A program made the translations under genes and the position numbers. A model generated the notes under the pieces. The model ran no database searches and had not been told where the DNA came from. It worked only from the letters and a program-made list of their open reading frames with translations. A stretch of DNA of 64,000 bases from Oscillospiraceae bacterium (GTDB lineage Bacteria; Bacillota; Clostridia; Oscillospirales; Oscillospiraceae), in the NCBI GenBank assembly GCA_015067615.1, contig SVMD01000007.1, positions 1-64,000 on the forward strand. Direction: 5' to 3'. Of the stretch, positions 55,211 through 62,759 are shown in pieces (positions within the stretch are counted from its first letter, which is position 1; every line of letters begins with the position of its first letter).

Positions 55211-55537
55211 TCACAGGAACAGGTAAAGTACCAGGGTCAGCAGCGCCCAGTTCTGATCCTCCTGACAATCTCCTGCCATTAACAACAGCAGCAGGACGAT
55301 CATCAGGTCCCCTGTGTCAAAATCCTTGGGCAGGATGTTTTTCAGAAAACTCATGGCTCCCATTTCCCGGCTTGCGGGACAGTTCTGCCGCCTGGGCTGC
55401 GGGGGAGGGGGCAGGGGTATGCTGCACTCCGGCTGGGGCGGCGGCATCTCACAGGGAGGCTGCTGCGGCTTTGGCGGGTCCGGGATGAACCGGCGGCGAT
55501 GGGTGCCGTCACTCTGGGGTACATAGCGGTTATACAT
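55211..55537 (-). CDS. Proline-rich small protein with hydrophobic tail
   Basis: 108 residues from ATG 55537 (GTG 55546 would add three). The middle is proline-rich with scattered Cys (PPCEMPPPQPEC), and the end is hydrophobic (LMIVLLLLLMAG and LLTLVLYLFL). It is the third of three small genes overlapping head to tail, and its binding site sits in the stop region of the gene before it. I do not recognise a family. The hydrophobic end suggests a membrane association. Confidence 0.6.
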   Translation of the reverse strand: MYNRYVPQSDGTHRRRFIPDPPKPQQPPCEMPPPQPECSIPLPPPPQPRRQNCPASREMGAMSFLKNILPKDFDTGDLMIVLLLLLMAGDCQEDQNWALLTLVLYLFL

Positions 55538-55542
55538 GGTGT

Positions 55543-55896
55543 TCACCTGCCTGTCAGTAGGGACAGGCCGCCCTGTCCGAGAAATGAGGAGGCCATCCGG
55601 GCCATTCCGGCTGCCCGCATAGCCCGTTCCAGCTTGGCAACCTTGCGGCTGCTTAAGTAGGGATGCAGGGCATGGAGTAGGGCCTGCTGATTGCTGTCCA
55701 TGTGGACCTTTCCTGCCAGAGATGAGAGCTTTTGCAGCAGGTTGGGGTCAAAATCCATGGCAGGTTTCTCTTTGTCAGGTTCTTTTCTCTCTTCCTGCTG
55801 GGCATTTTGTCCCAGGGCCTGGGCCATGGACATGATCTGCTGCATCATCTGGGGATTATTCAGGATCGCCCCCAGCTTATCTTCCATTTGATCCAT
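55543..55896 (-). CDS. Small uncharacterised helical protein
   Basis: 117 residues from ATG 55896 with GGGAGG upstream; an in-frame extension to 55977 is rejected. It begins with an Asp/Glu-rich helix (MDQMEDKLGAILNNPQMMQQIM), has a charged linker and ends in a hydrophobic run (MARMASSFLGQGGLSLL). It overlaps both neighbours, so the three genes are coupled. No function is evident; a membrane-linked spore or envelope role is possible. Confidence 0.7.
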   Translation of the reverse strand: MDQMEDKLGAILNNPQMMQQIMSMAQALGQNAQQEERKEPDKEKPAMDFDPNLLQKLSSLAGKVHMDSNQQALLHALHPYLSSRKVAKLERAMRAAGMARMASSFLGQGGLSLLTGR

Positions 55897-56116
55897 GGTA
55901 TCCTCCCATCTGTGCAAGAAGTGCTCTGACCTCGGGGCTGGAAAGCAGGGGACCCAGGGAATTTTTGACCGCTTCATAGTCCCCGGAGGCTGCCCCGGAC
56001 ATGGCTTTATTCAGCTTTTCCTGATCCGCGCTCTGAAGCAGCCGGAATAATTCCTGTCCCGCAGGGCTCCGGGCGATGCGCATGGCATCCTCAAAATTCT
56101 TCGGATTATTCTGCAT
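55877..56116 (-). CDS. Small uncharacterised protein, first of three overlapping genes
   Basis: 79 residues, ATG behind GGGAGG. Helix-rich with repeated small-residue and glutamine patterns (SPAGQELFRLLQSADQEKL), and it ends with an open, Gly-rich tail. No Cys, no signal peptide. It overlaps the next gene by 20 bases. The sequence does not reveal a function. Confidence 0.7.
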   Translation of the reverse strand: MQNNPKNFEDAMRIARSPAGQELFRLLQSADQEKLNKAMSGAASGDYEAVKNSLGPLLSSPEVRALLAQMGGYHGSNGR

Positions 56117-56193
56117 GATTCATTCCTCCCGTCTGGGAAAGTATTCGCTTCTGTATCACTATATGAGCGTGAATACCCAATTGTTCCGGGACA

Positions 56194-56230
56194 GAAAAAA
56201 AGCTGCCCGCAAAACGCGGACAGCTTTTTT
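56194..56230. terminator. Terminator of the 28-codon gene (minus)
   Basis: AAAAAAGCTG and CAGCTTTTTT pair, extended by CCGC/GCGG with one mismatch, around AAAAC. A-tract and T-tract make it bidirectional. It lies 16 bases past the stop of the small gene at 56246. Confidence 0.85.
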
Positions 56231-56245
56231 ATATCAAATGGAAGA

Positions 56246-56332
56246 TCAGTTCTTGCTCTTCTTCTGCTTGGTTTCCTTGTGGGCCAGGTTGGTGGGGTTG
56301 AAGCTCAGAACGATGCTGGTGGGAATGTACAT
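56246..56332 (-). CDS. Very small protein, 28 residues
   Basis: Minus-strand ATG at 56332 is preceded by TAGGAGGAATTTGATC, a very strong site, and runs 28 codons to TGA, followed at once by a terminator. The product begins MYIPTSIVLSFNPTNLAH and ends in a lysine-rich tail (KETKQKKSKN). Gene-like spacing and terminator support it as real. It is too short to assign; it could be a signal or regulatory peptide. Confidence 0.6.
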   Translation of the reverse strand: MYIPTSIVLSFNPTNLAHKETKQKKSKN

Positions 56333-56462
56333 GATCAAATTCCTCCTAATATAATCAAGGCGTAAGCCGAATGTATGAATGGTGCCGCGAATGAAGCGGC
56401 GGGCAAATATATCGGTAAACCGGAAGGACTTCAGCCCCTCAGAACACCGGTATTATAGCACC

Positions 56463-56490
56463 TTGACGATATGGATAAAAGTGGTATAAT
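56463..56490 (+). promoter_or_regulatory. Promoter of the second AraC gene
   Basis: TTGACG and a perfect TATAAT separated by 16 bases, 54 bases before TTG 56545. Confidence 0.7.
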
Positions 56491-56544
56491 TGACATAAAT
56501 AGGGTGGATATTGACTTTTGATCCCATGGGGGAGGAGGATTTTC

Positions 56545-57408
56545 TTGCAGTATTATTATCACGAAATGCTGACCAACCTGGATGATACTGGCTTTGGTGT
56601 GATCTATATTGACAGGCCCAACGCCTATTCGCCCCCTCACTGGCACAGTGCGGTGGAGGTCCTTCTGTTTCTTCGGGGCAGTGCCACCTGCAAATTCAGC
56701 CACAGCACCCTGAAACTGGAGCAGGGGGACGTCTGTCTGATCAATTCTCACGACATTCACGAGACCAGATGCTCCCACGATGCCCGGTATCTGGTGCTGC
56801 ATATCCTCCCGGGGGCTATGGGCCGCTATGTTCCCGATTTTGACCAGTTGACCTTTTCTTTGAAATTTGATCCGGACGATCCGGTGAAATCCGGTGCATT
56901 GGATGAAATCCGGCAGCACATCACGGCCATCGGAGATCTGCGGACCCGGGAGGAAAGCGGAGCCGCCCTGGAGCTCCACGCCCGGCTCTTTGCCCTGACG
57001 GCGATCCTGGTACGGCAGTTTTCCAGACCCATTGCCCAGGAGGACTCAAACCGTCAGCGAAGCGACATGACCCGGCTGGAACCATTGCTGGATTACACCC
57101 AGCTGCATCATCACGAGGACCTGACCCTGGACCAGGCGGCGGAATCCATGGGACTGAACCGGGAATATTTCTGCCGACTGTTCAAGAAGAACATGGGTGT
57201 CAGCTATCTGACCTATCTGAATCAGATCCGTGCCACGGCGGTGTGCCGGGAGCTGGAAACCAGCGACGATCCCATTTCCGTCATCGCCGAGCGCCATGGC
57301 TTTACCAGTCCCAAAATGCTCAACCAGTATTTCCGGGAGCTCTATGGCTGCACCCCCTCGGAAAAACGGAAGGCATTCCGGGAAATGATCCTGGACGGGG
57401 TATATTAA
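56545..57408 (+). CDS. AraC family transcriptional regulator
   Basis: 287 residues from TTG 56545, which has GGAGGAGGA 6-7 bases upstream; earlier in-frame codons lack a site. Cupin-type N-terminal domain with SPPHWHSAVEVLLFL, and C-terminal double HTH (LTLDQAAESMGLNREYFCRLFKK and ISVIAERHGFTSPKMLNQYFRELYG) ending in TPSEKRKAF. It probably responds to a sugar or metabolite. No obvious target adjoins it: a small gene lies on the other strand and a phosphoesterase downstream. Confidence 0.92.
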   Translation: MQYYYHEMLTNLDDTGFGVIYIDRPNAYSPPHWHSAVEVLLFLRGSATCKFSHSTLKLEQGDVCLINSHDIHETRCSHDARYLVLHILPGAMGRYVPDFDQLTFSLKFDPDDPVKSGALDEIRQHITAIGDLRTREESGAALELHARLFALTAILVRQFSRPIAQEDSNRQRSDMTRLEPLLDYTQLHHHEDLTLDQAAESMGLNREYFCRLFKKNMGVSYLTYLNQIRATAVCRELETSDDPISVIAERHGFTSPKMLNQYFRELYGCTPSEKRKAFREMILDGVY

Positions 57409-57434
57409 CAGTGGATTCTTGCTTCAATGTATGT

Positions 57435-57440
57435 TATAAT
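57435..57440 (+). promoter_or_regulatory. -10 element of the phosphoesterase-coaX operon
   Basis: A perfect TATAAT 32 bases before ATG 57472, with only a weak -35 (GGATTC) upstream. Confidence 0.4.
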
Positions 57441-57471
57441 CAATTTCACTTCCAATAAAGGATAATTTGCT

Positions 57472-57969
57472 ATGAAGATCCTTGTTTTTTCCGATTCCCA
57501 CAGCGCTCTGAGCTTCATGCGGCTGTGTATGGATGCCATAAAGCCCGATGCGGTGATCCATCTGGGTGACCATTACGATGATGGTGAGGTCATCAAAGAG
57601 GAATATCTGGGTATCCCCATGTATCAGGTGCCGGGAAACTGCGACAAATACCGGATGCGTACATTTGTACCGGAAATTCTGGTGGAGCGGGTGTGCGGTG
57701 TGGACCTGTATATGACCCACGGTCACAAGCACAATGTAAAGCTGGGCATCTGGGCACTGCTGCGGGACGCCCGGCAGTGGAAATGCGCCGCTGCCCTCTA
57801 TGGACATACCCATGTTGCGGACTGTCATCAGGAAGAGGACGGTATGTGGGTTCTCAACCCCGGCTCCTGCGGCTACAACGGCGGCAGCGCTGGTCTGATC
57901 GAAATTACTGACAAAAAAATAACCGCCTGCCGTCTCATCGACAGGTGGAGTCTGGAGGAAAACTTATGA
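57472..57969 (+). CDS. YfcE/YsnB-type metallophosphoesterase
   Basis: 165 residues. The metal motifs are in order: DSHS (residues 8-11), GDHYDD, GNCD, THGH and GHTH, and the length matches the MJ0936/YfcE group of small phosphodiesterases. It should hydrolyse phosphodiesters with Mn2+-type metals; the physiological substrate is unknown. The last codons overlap the coaX start (ATGA). Confidence 0.92.
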   Translation: MKILVFSDSHSALSFMRLCMDAIKPDAVIHLGDHYDDGEVIKEEYLGIPMYQVPGNCDKYRMRTFVPEILVERVCGVDLYMTHGHKHNVKLGIWALLRDARQWKCAAALYGHTHVADCHQEEDGMWVLNPGSCGYNGGSAGLIEITDKKITACRLIDRWSLEENL

Positions 57970-58736
57970 TTTTAGCCATTGATATCGGCAATTCCAATAT
58001 CGTCATCGGCGGTGTGCAGGACGACAACATCCTCTTTGAGGCCCGGCTTCGCACCGATGCCACCAAAACCTCCGATGAATACTGCATCGACGTCAAAATG
58101 ATCCTGGAGGTCTATGAGGTCAGCGCCAAGGCTGTGGAGGGCGCCATCATTTCCTCCGTGGTGCCCCAGGTCCTCAACTCCATCAAGACCGCCATTAAGA
58201 AGCTCTGCGGTGTGGAGGCGCTGGTGGTGGGTCCCGGCCTGAAGACCGGCCTGAACATCAAAATCGACAATCCTGCCCAGACAGGCGCGGACCTGGTGGT
58301 GGGCTGTGTGGCTGCCCTGCGGGAGCATAAGCCCCCCATGATCGTCATCGATATGGGCACTGCCACCACCATGATCGCATTGGATCAGACCGGCGCATTC
58401 ATCGGCGGCTGCATCGCTCCCGGTGTGAAGATTTCCATGGATGCCCTGACCAACCGGACGGCGCTGCTGCCGGGCCTTCAGCTGGATCAGCCCAAGAAGG
58501 CCATCGGCCGCAATACCATCGACTGCATGCGCAGCGGCATTATGATGGGCTCCGCCTGTATGCTGGACGGCATGGTCCAGCGGATGGAGGAGGAGCTGGG
58601 GGCAAAGGCAACGGTGGTCATTACCGGCGGTATCGCCCGGTTTGTGATGCCCATGTGCCGTACCCCCATGATCTACGACAAGGATCTGCTGCTGAAGGGC
58701 CTTGTGACCCTGTACCGGGAGAATACCCGCCGTTAA
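57966..58736 (+). CDS. coaX: Type III pantothenate kinase
   Basis: 256 residues from ATG 57966. AIDIGNSNIV is the ATP-binding P-loop of the ASKHA fold, DMGTATT the second phosphate motif and GGCIAPG the third. It phosphorylates pantothenate as the first step to coenzyme A, without feedback inhibition by CoA. It is coupled to the phosphoesterase gene. The stop overlaps the end of a small minus-strand gene. Confidence 0.96.
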   Translation: MILAIDIGNSNIVIGGVQDDNILFEARLRTDATKTSDEYCIDVKMILEVYEVSAKAVEGAIISSVVPQVLNSIKTAIKKLCGVEALVVGPGLKTGLNIKIDNPAQTGADLVVGCVAALREHKPPMIVIDMGTATTMIALDQTGAFIGGCIAPGVKISMDALTNRTALLPGLQLDQPKKAIGRNTIDCMRSGIMMGSACMLDGMVQRMEEELGAKATVVITGGIARFVMPMCRTPMIYDKDLLLKGLVTLYRENTRR

Positions 58737-58897
58737 AAGGTCAGAAAGTACATCAGCAGGGTCACGGAGCCCAGTCCCGTGATCAAAGCGGTGATACCGT
58801 CCAGCAGCTTACCCAGGAAATATGCGGGCTCTGCCTCGTTGGGGTGGGGATAGCGGCGGCTGCGGCGGGTAGAATAGGTGTAGGATGTGACTTTCAT
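58733..58897 (-). CDS. Small membrane protein, 54 residues
   Basis: Minus-strand ATG at 58897 follows AAGGAGGAAACAACC, and the frame runs 54 codons to TAA, overlapping the coaX stop by a few bases. The N-terminal half is basic and tyrosine-rich (TYSTRRSRRYPH), and the C-terminal half is one membrane helix (~30-53: GITALITGLGSVTLLMYFL). It resembles a small N-in membrane protein. No family assigned. The strong binding site is the main support. Confidence 0.6.
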   Translation of the reverse strand: MKVTSYTYSTRRSRRYPHPNEAEPAYFLGKLLDGITALITGLGSVTLLMYFLTF

Positions 58898-58944
58898 GGT
58901 TGTTTCCTCCTTGTTTTATCTTATGATGGAAGTATACAACTAAT

Positions 58945-58966
58945 AAAGTCCAATAAAACGGACTTT
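58945..58966. repeat. Short inverted repeat
   Basis: AAAGTCC and GGACTTT flank AATAAAAC. It may be a weak hairpin or operator in the divergent region between the 54-codon gene and the next membrane protein. Confidence 0.3.
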
Positions 58967-59006
58967 TAAGATTTTATGAAATCCCGCGTCACAGGGCCGC
59001 CATGGG

Positions 59007-59035
59007 TTGCAAGGGGCCGAAAAATGTGATATGAT
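59007..59035 (+). promoter_or_regulatory. Promoter of the small membrane protein gene
   Basis: TTGCAA and TATGAT are separated by 17 bases, 28 bases before ATG 59064. Confidence 0.75.
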
Positions 59036-59063
59036 AGGAAAAATTCTTTCCCGGAGGTATAGT

Positions 59064-59528
59064 ATGAGCGAATCCGGCAATACTGAAAAGAAGCTTAAGC
59101 TGCCTTCTGTGAACCTGAAGCTGCCAGCTTTCAAAAAGCAAACTGAAAATAATCACGAGCAGCTGCCCGATGAGACCCGGAAGCGCAGCGTTATTTATAA
59201 AATCGGTGAAGTGATCCGGATCCTGTGCCTGGTACTTTACCGTCTGCGTTCCGTATTCTTGTCCATTCCGGTGATCTTTGCTGCCCTGCGGCTGGCAGCT
59301 TATAATTCCGAGCATCTGCCCCTGCTGGTGGGTCTCGACCTGCAGACCACCGGTGAATTTGCCCGGACCATCAGCCGTCAGAGCGCTGTAACCATTCCGC
59401 TGATGATCACGGCAGGCTGCCTGGCGCTGATGTTTTTGTCCAAAAAGACCCTGTATCCCTGGCTGATCAGTATTTTCTCTCTGGCTATTCCGGTTCTGCT
59501 TCTGATCACCAATATGTATCCTGCATAA
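59064..59528 (+). CDS. Hypothetical membrane protein
   Basis: 154 residues from ATG 59064, which follows CGGAGG; an upstream in-frame start at 59007 overlaps the promoter. The first ~60 residues are charged and cytoplasmic (KKLKLPSVNLKLPAFKK). About three membrane helices follow (~72-90, ~108-126 and ~132-150). No family recognised. It has a promoter and terminator of its own. Confidence 0.75.
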   Translation: MSESGNTEKKLKLPSVNLKLPAFKKQTENNHEQLPDETRKRSVIYKIGEVIRILCLVLYRLRSVFLSIPVIFAALRLAAYNSEHLPLLVGLDLQTTGEFARTISRQSAVTIPLMITAGCLALMFLSKKTLYPWLISIFSLAIPVLLLITNMYPA

Positions 59529-59533
59529 AATTT

Positions 59534-59563
59534 CGGCTGCCGTTGTTACACGGCAGCCGTTTT
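59534..59563 (+). terminator. Terminator of the membrane protein gene
   Basis: CGGCTGCCG pairs with CGGCAGCCG around an 8-base loop, followed by T4. Confidence 0.85.
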
Positions 59564-59639
59564 GTCTGTTCTGCACAAGAAGAATAAAAAAATTACCAGT
59601 CTGTTCATCAATTCTTCACCATTCGCCATGTATGTTTGC

Positions 59640-59796
59640 TATACTGTAAGTACAAAGACGAAGGCGGTGGGGGAACCCGATGCCGTGGAAATATCTGCGG
59701 ATAACCCGACGGCGTACCCGTGACAGACCGGCTTCGGAGGAAGAGGAATACATAAGAAGCGGCGGCTCTGTTTTCGAGCCGCCGCATTTTTGTTGA
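59640..59796 (+). other. Possible small gene or RNA between two transcripts
   Basis: A TATACT element at 59640-59645 precedes a GC-rich stretch. ATG 59680 behind GGTGGGGG opens 38 codons ending at TGA 59796, one base before the pgsA stop. The start of the product is MPWKYLRITRRRTRDRPA, basic; then EEEE. Its last 12 codons lie in the terminator hairpin. It could equally be a structured RNA, though no family was recognised. A real gene is uncertain. Confidence 0.35.
59759..59791. terminator. Bidirectional terminator between the 59640 unit and pgsA
   Basis: GCGGCGGCTC pairs with GAGCCGCCGC around TGTTTTC, followed by A and T5 on the plus strand. Confidence 0.85.
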
Positions 59797-60369
59797 TTAT
59801 TTTTCGATGTCCTGAACCTTGGAATGCTTGCCGAAAAATGCGAAAATGTACTGAATGAATGCAAACATCAGGCAGATGCCGTCGATCACCGCAAAGGCAT
59901 TTACGATGGCCGGATGCATGTTGGGGATGAACACCAGCAGGGTGAAGCTGGTAAACAGTACCGTTGTGCAGATCTTACCGGCCAGCAGCGCACCGTCCAG
60001 GGCCTTACCTTTCCGATATTGGATCAGGGCCGCAATGGACTGGAAAATCTCCTTGGCGAGAAACAGCACCAGCACAGGCCGCATCACCGGATACCGCAGA
60101 CTCAGGCAGATGGTCAGCACCAGCTGGGTGAACTTGTCGGCAATGGGATCCAGCAGCTTGCCCAGGGGGGTGATCATATTGAAATGCCGGGCGATCTTGC
60201 CGTCCACCATGTCGGTCAGGCAGGATACGGCCAAAATCACACCTGCTAAAGAATACTGCCAGGGTTCATTTGCGTTGAGATAGATGTAAACATATATGGG
60301 AATCAGCACCAGCCGGAACAGGCTCAGCAGATTCGGAATGTTGAAAATGTCTTTTTTCCAGTTGTTCAT
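59797..60369 (-). CDS. pgsA: CDP-alcohol phosphatidyltransferase (phosphatidylglycerophosphate synthase type)
   Basis: 190 residues from ATG 60369 with GGAGG upstream; an extension to 60405 has no site. The CDP-alcohol transferase motif is complete: DMVDGKIAR, then GKLLDPIADK. Several membrane helices. It most likely makes phosphatidylglycerophosphate from CDP-diacylglycerol and glycerol 3-phosphate; other head-group transferases share the fold. Confidence 0.88.
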   Translation of the reverse strand: MNNWKKDIFNIPNLLSLFRLVLIPIYVYIYLNANEPWQYSLAGVILAVSCLTDMVDGKIARHFNMITPLGKLLDPIADKFTQLVLTICLSLRYPVMRPVLVLFLAKEIFQSIAALIQYRKGKALDGALLAGKICTTVLFTSFTLLVFIPNMHPAIVNAFAVIDGICLMFAFIQYIFAFFGKHSKVQDIEK

Positions 60370-60490
60370 GGGAAGCGTCCTCCATAGGCGGCAAGGCATA
60401 GTCACACCATTGCCACATCTTCCCTATTATATGCATTTTGTACCCACGAATCAAGTCAAATCAATTCGCCAAATGAAAAATTCATAAATT

Positions 60491-61030
60491 TTACATATTT
60501 GCCCCCTGGTCTGACTGCCTTGCAGCCTGTGGATAGTGTAGAGCAAGAGCCTTCCAGGTCAGTTTATCCAGATGTCCTGTCATGGGAAGGCCGCTTAAGG
60601 ACTGGAAAGCGGATATGGCGTTGCTGGTGGCCTCGTCCAGAATCCCTGTATGGCTCACAGGGCCGATGCTTTGATAGGCGTCCTGCAAAACTGCCAGAAT
60701 GGCCTGGACCATATAGATATGGGGATGCCGCTGTCCCCGGCGGATCACCTGGTTGGGTTCTAAAATAATGTCCAGAAACTGGGCTTCGCCCACCTGAACC
60801 AGTGCAGGCTCATATTCACCCAAGATCTGCTCCCAGGTTGCCTGGTCCGTGATCCCGGTGGCAGGAAGCCCGTGGAGCCGCTGGAAACGGGAGACTGCCG
60901 ACACGGTGGCCGGTCCGTAGATACCGTCCGGGACAAGGGTCTCATGTCGGGGGTCCTGCTCAGCCAAGGTACGCAGCATGGTCTGCAGGCTGCGGATGGG
61001 CTGATTGAGGAAGGATTCTTCGGGTTTCAT
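60491..61030 (-). CDS. Protein with two peptidoglycan-binding domains
   Basis: 179 residues. Two PG_binding_1 repeats (~20-75 and ~105-165), seen as VPDGIYGPATVSAVSRFQ and HTGILDEATSNAISAFQ. No signal peptide and no catalytic domain. It overlaps the stop of the preceding gene (ATGA) and closes a three-gene cluster. Probably sporulation-linked, as such signal-less PG-binding proteins often are. Confidence 0.85.
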   Translation of the reverse strand: MKPEESFLNQPIRSLQTMLRTLAEQDPRHETLVPDGIYGPATVSAVSRFQRLHGLPATGITDQATWEQILGEYEPALVQVGEAQFLDIILEPNQVIRRGQRHPHIYMVQAILAVLQDAYQSIGPVSHTGILDEATSNAISAFQSLSGLPMTGHLDKLTWKALALHYPQAARQSDQGANM

Positions 61031-62247
61031 CGTACCGCCTCCTGTCTGACCGGGTCCTGATTTCCTGCGCGCAGATCCCGGCCGGGGAACTGGCGCAGGG
61101 TCGTGGTGTTGGCATACCGGTTTCTGGGGGCTACACCGGCTACGGCGGCGGTGTAGGGGAAGTCCGTAACATCCCGCAGGGAAGTATTTTCGATGCCTGC
61201 GTACTGGTCGTAGATCTCATCCCATGTGTCAAAATCCACCTCTCCGGTCTGGGGCAGACCGAAGCGCCGCTGGGCCGCCAGAACCGCGTTGCGGGTATTG
61301 GAACCGAAGATTCCGTCCACAGTCACAGGCGGTATCTCCGGGATGTACTCAGAAAGCACAGAGAGCATGTATTGCAGATGCTCCACCTTGATGCCCCGGT
61401 CACCCTGCTCAATGGGCTCATGGGCCCAGGAATTGGCATAGAACCGCTGGCCCTGACTGCGCAGCTCCGCCAGCCGGGTCACTGCGATATAGATGCGCAC
61501 CAGGGCATACCAGGTGGCAGAGCCCACGATGCCGTCGGGATTCAGATTGAAAACCTCCTGGAATTTTCGTACCGAAGCTTCCGTTCTGGCTCCGAAAATA
61601 CCGTCAACGGTGGGTACCTTGGGGATGGCCGGATAGCTCTGGGAGATCCGGTTCAGCATCACCTGAATGGTCACCACACCGGGCCCGGTGGTACCCCGAC
61701 GCAGGGGCGTTCCCGGATAGGACTGCTGGATGCCCCGGACCGGGGCGTTGGGGACGATTTCCACATCGCCGTAGTAGCTGCGGATGATCTGGGTGGAATT
61801 GTAGCCCTGCTGGGCCAGCCCCTGGCTGCCCCACTGGCTTAAGCCCTCACAGGTGACGGTGGTGCCGTTGCAGAATTTGGCGGCCAGAGGCTCCACAAAG
61901 CCCGGGCGGCGCAGGTAATCGTTAAAGAGTTCATCCACAAGCCGGGATATGTTTTCAAAATAGCTCCGGCCATTGACGAAGTACTGGTCGTAGGCAGTGG
62001 AATTTGTGATATCAAAGGGATAACCCCGGCTGCGGTAGAATTCGGTATACACCCGGTTCAGGGCAAAGGAGACGATGGCATAGATATTGGCCCGGAGGGC
62101 GCTTTCTTCCCAGGTGGGATAGATCTCACTGGAAGCTACGTTCTTCACATAGTCCGCAAAGGGTACCGTCACATTCTGGGCATCGGAACCGGGAGGCCCC
62201 AGGTGGACGGTGATATTCTCCGGTACATAGGGGATCACAGGGGGCAT
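61027..62247 (-). CDS. SpoIID-like/peptidoglycan-binding protein
   Basis: 406 residues, ATG behind TAGGAGG. Residues ~25-180 resemble the SpoIID/LytB region (YVKNVASSEIYPTWEESALRAN, and a later CEGLSQWGSQGLAQQGYNSTQIIRSYYG). Two PG-binding repeats follow (~185-250 and ~280-340), each with the pattern VDGIFG. The N-terminus has no signal peptide, so it acts inside the cell or in the forming spore. SpoIID itself is a lytic transglycosylase; activity here is inference. Confidence 0.82.
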   Translation of the reverse strand: MPPVIPYVPENITVHLGPPGSDAQNVTVPFADYVKNVASSEIYPTWEESALRANIYAIVSFALNRVYTEFYRSRGYPFDITNSTAYDQYFVNGRSYFENISRLVDELFNDYLRRPGFVEPLAAKFCNGTTVTCEGLSQWGSQGLAQQGYNSTQIIRSYYGDVEIVPNAPVRGIQQSYPGTPLRRGTTGPGVVTIQVMLNRISQSYPAIPKVPTVDGIFGARTEASVRKFQEVFNLNPDGIVGSATWYALVRIYIAVTRLAELRSQGQRFYANSWAHEPIEQGDRGIKVEHLQYMLSVLSEYIPEIPPVTVDGIFGSNTRNAVLAAQRRFGLPQTGEVDFDTWDEIYDQYAGIENTSLRDVTDFPYTAAVAGVAPRNRYANTTTLRQFPGRDLRAGNQDPVRQEAVR

Positions 62248-62257
62248 AGGCTACCTC

Positions 62258-62638
62258 CTAAAGATTCTGGGGCGGCGTGGGGAAAATCTCCACCTTGTTC
62301 CAGCTGTTCGGCAGCTCCGACAGGGGGATCATCTCCAGATTCTGATTGGTGACGGTACCCGGAAAGACCTGAACATTTTCGTTTTCGATCTGCTCGTAGC
62401 CTTTCTTCCGGGCGTAGATGTTCACCGGGGTGTAGGGGATTTCCCCGGTATCCGGGGTCTGGCTGGCGGCGGCATCGGGGACCGGGATTTCAATGGGACC
62501 GATTCTTCCGCTGCGGTCCGTCAGCCGCAGGGCAATGGCGGTACCGTCCTGGGCAGTTACCGTAACGGCCACATCCTCCAGCGGCAGCCTTGCCCGGCTG
62601 GTGTAGGCGTGGACCTGAATGTATCCGGTGGATGGCAA
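62258..62638 (-). CDS. Small protein of the peptidoglycan-binding cluster
   Basis: 126 residues from TTG 62638, which has AAAGGAG 6 bases upstream; TTG 62662 is rejected because it overlaps that site. It looks like a small beta-sandwich of the carboxypeptidase-regulatory type (YIQVHAYTSRARLPLEDVAVTV, then LRLTDRSGRIGPIEIP), with a proline-rich end. First gene of the cluster, with CATATCAT about 30 bases upstream, similar to the -10 of sporulation sigma factors. Confidence 0.72.
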   Translation of the reverse strand: MPSTGYIQVHAYTSRARLPLEDVAVTVTAQDGTAIALRLTDRSGRIGPIEIPVPDAAASQTPDTGEIPYTPVNIYARKKGYEQIENENVQVFPGTVTNQNLEMIPLSELPNSWNKVEIFPTPPQNL

Positions 62639-62759
62639 ACGATCACTCCTTTCACGTTTCAAAGCATGATATGATTCCGGCTACGGAAATGTGCAGCAGG
62701 GGATGTACTTTTTCCTTTCCCGGCGCATAGAATACAGGGATTGAAAGGATGTGATCTGC

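Noticed and set aside
59007..59063. Upstream extension of the membrane protein at 59064
   Set aside because: The extension covers the -35 and -10 of the promoter, and the strong CGGAGG site lies directly before ATG 59064.
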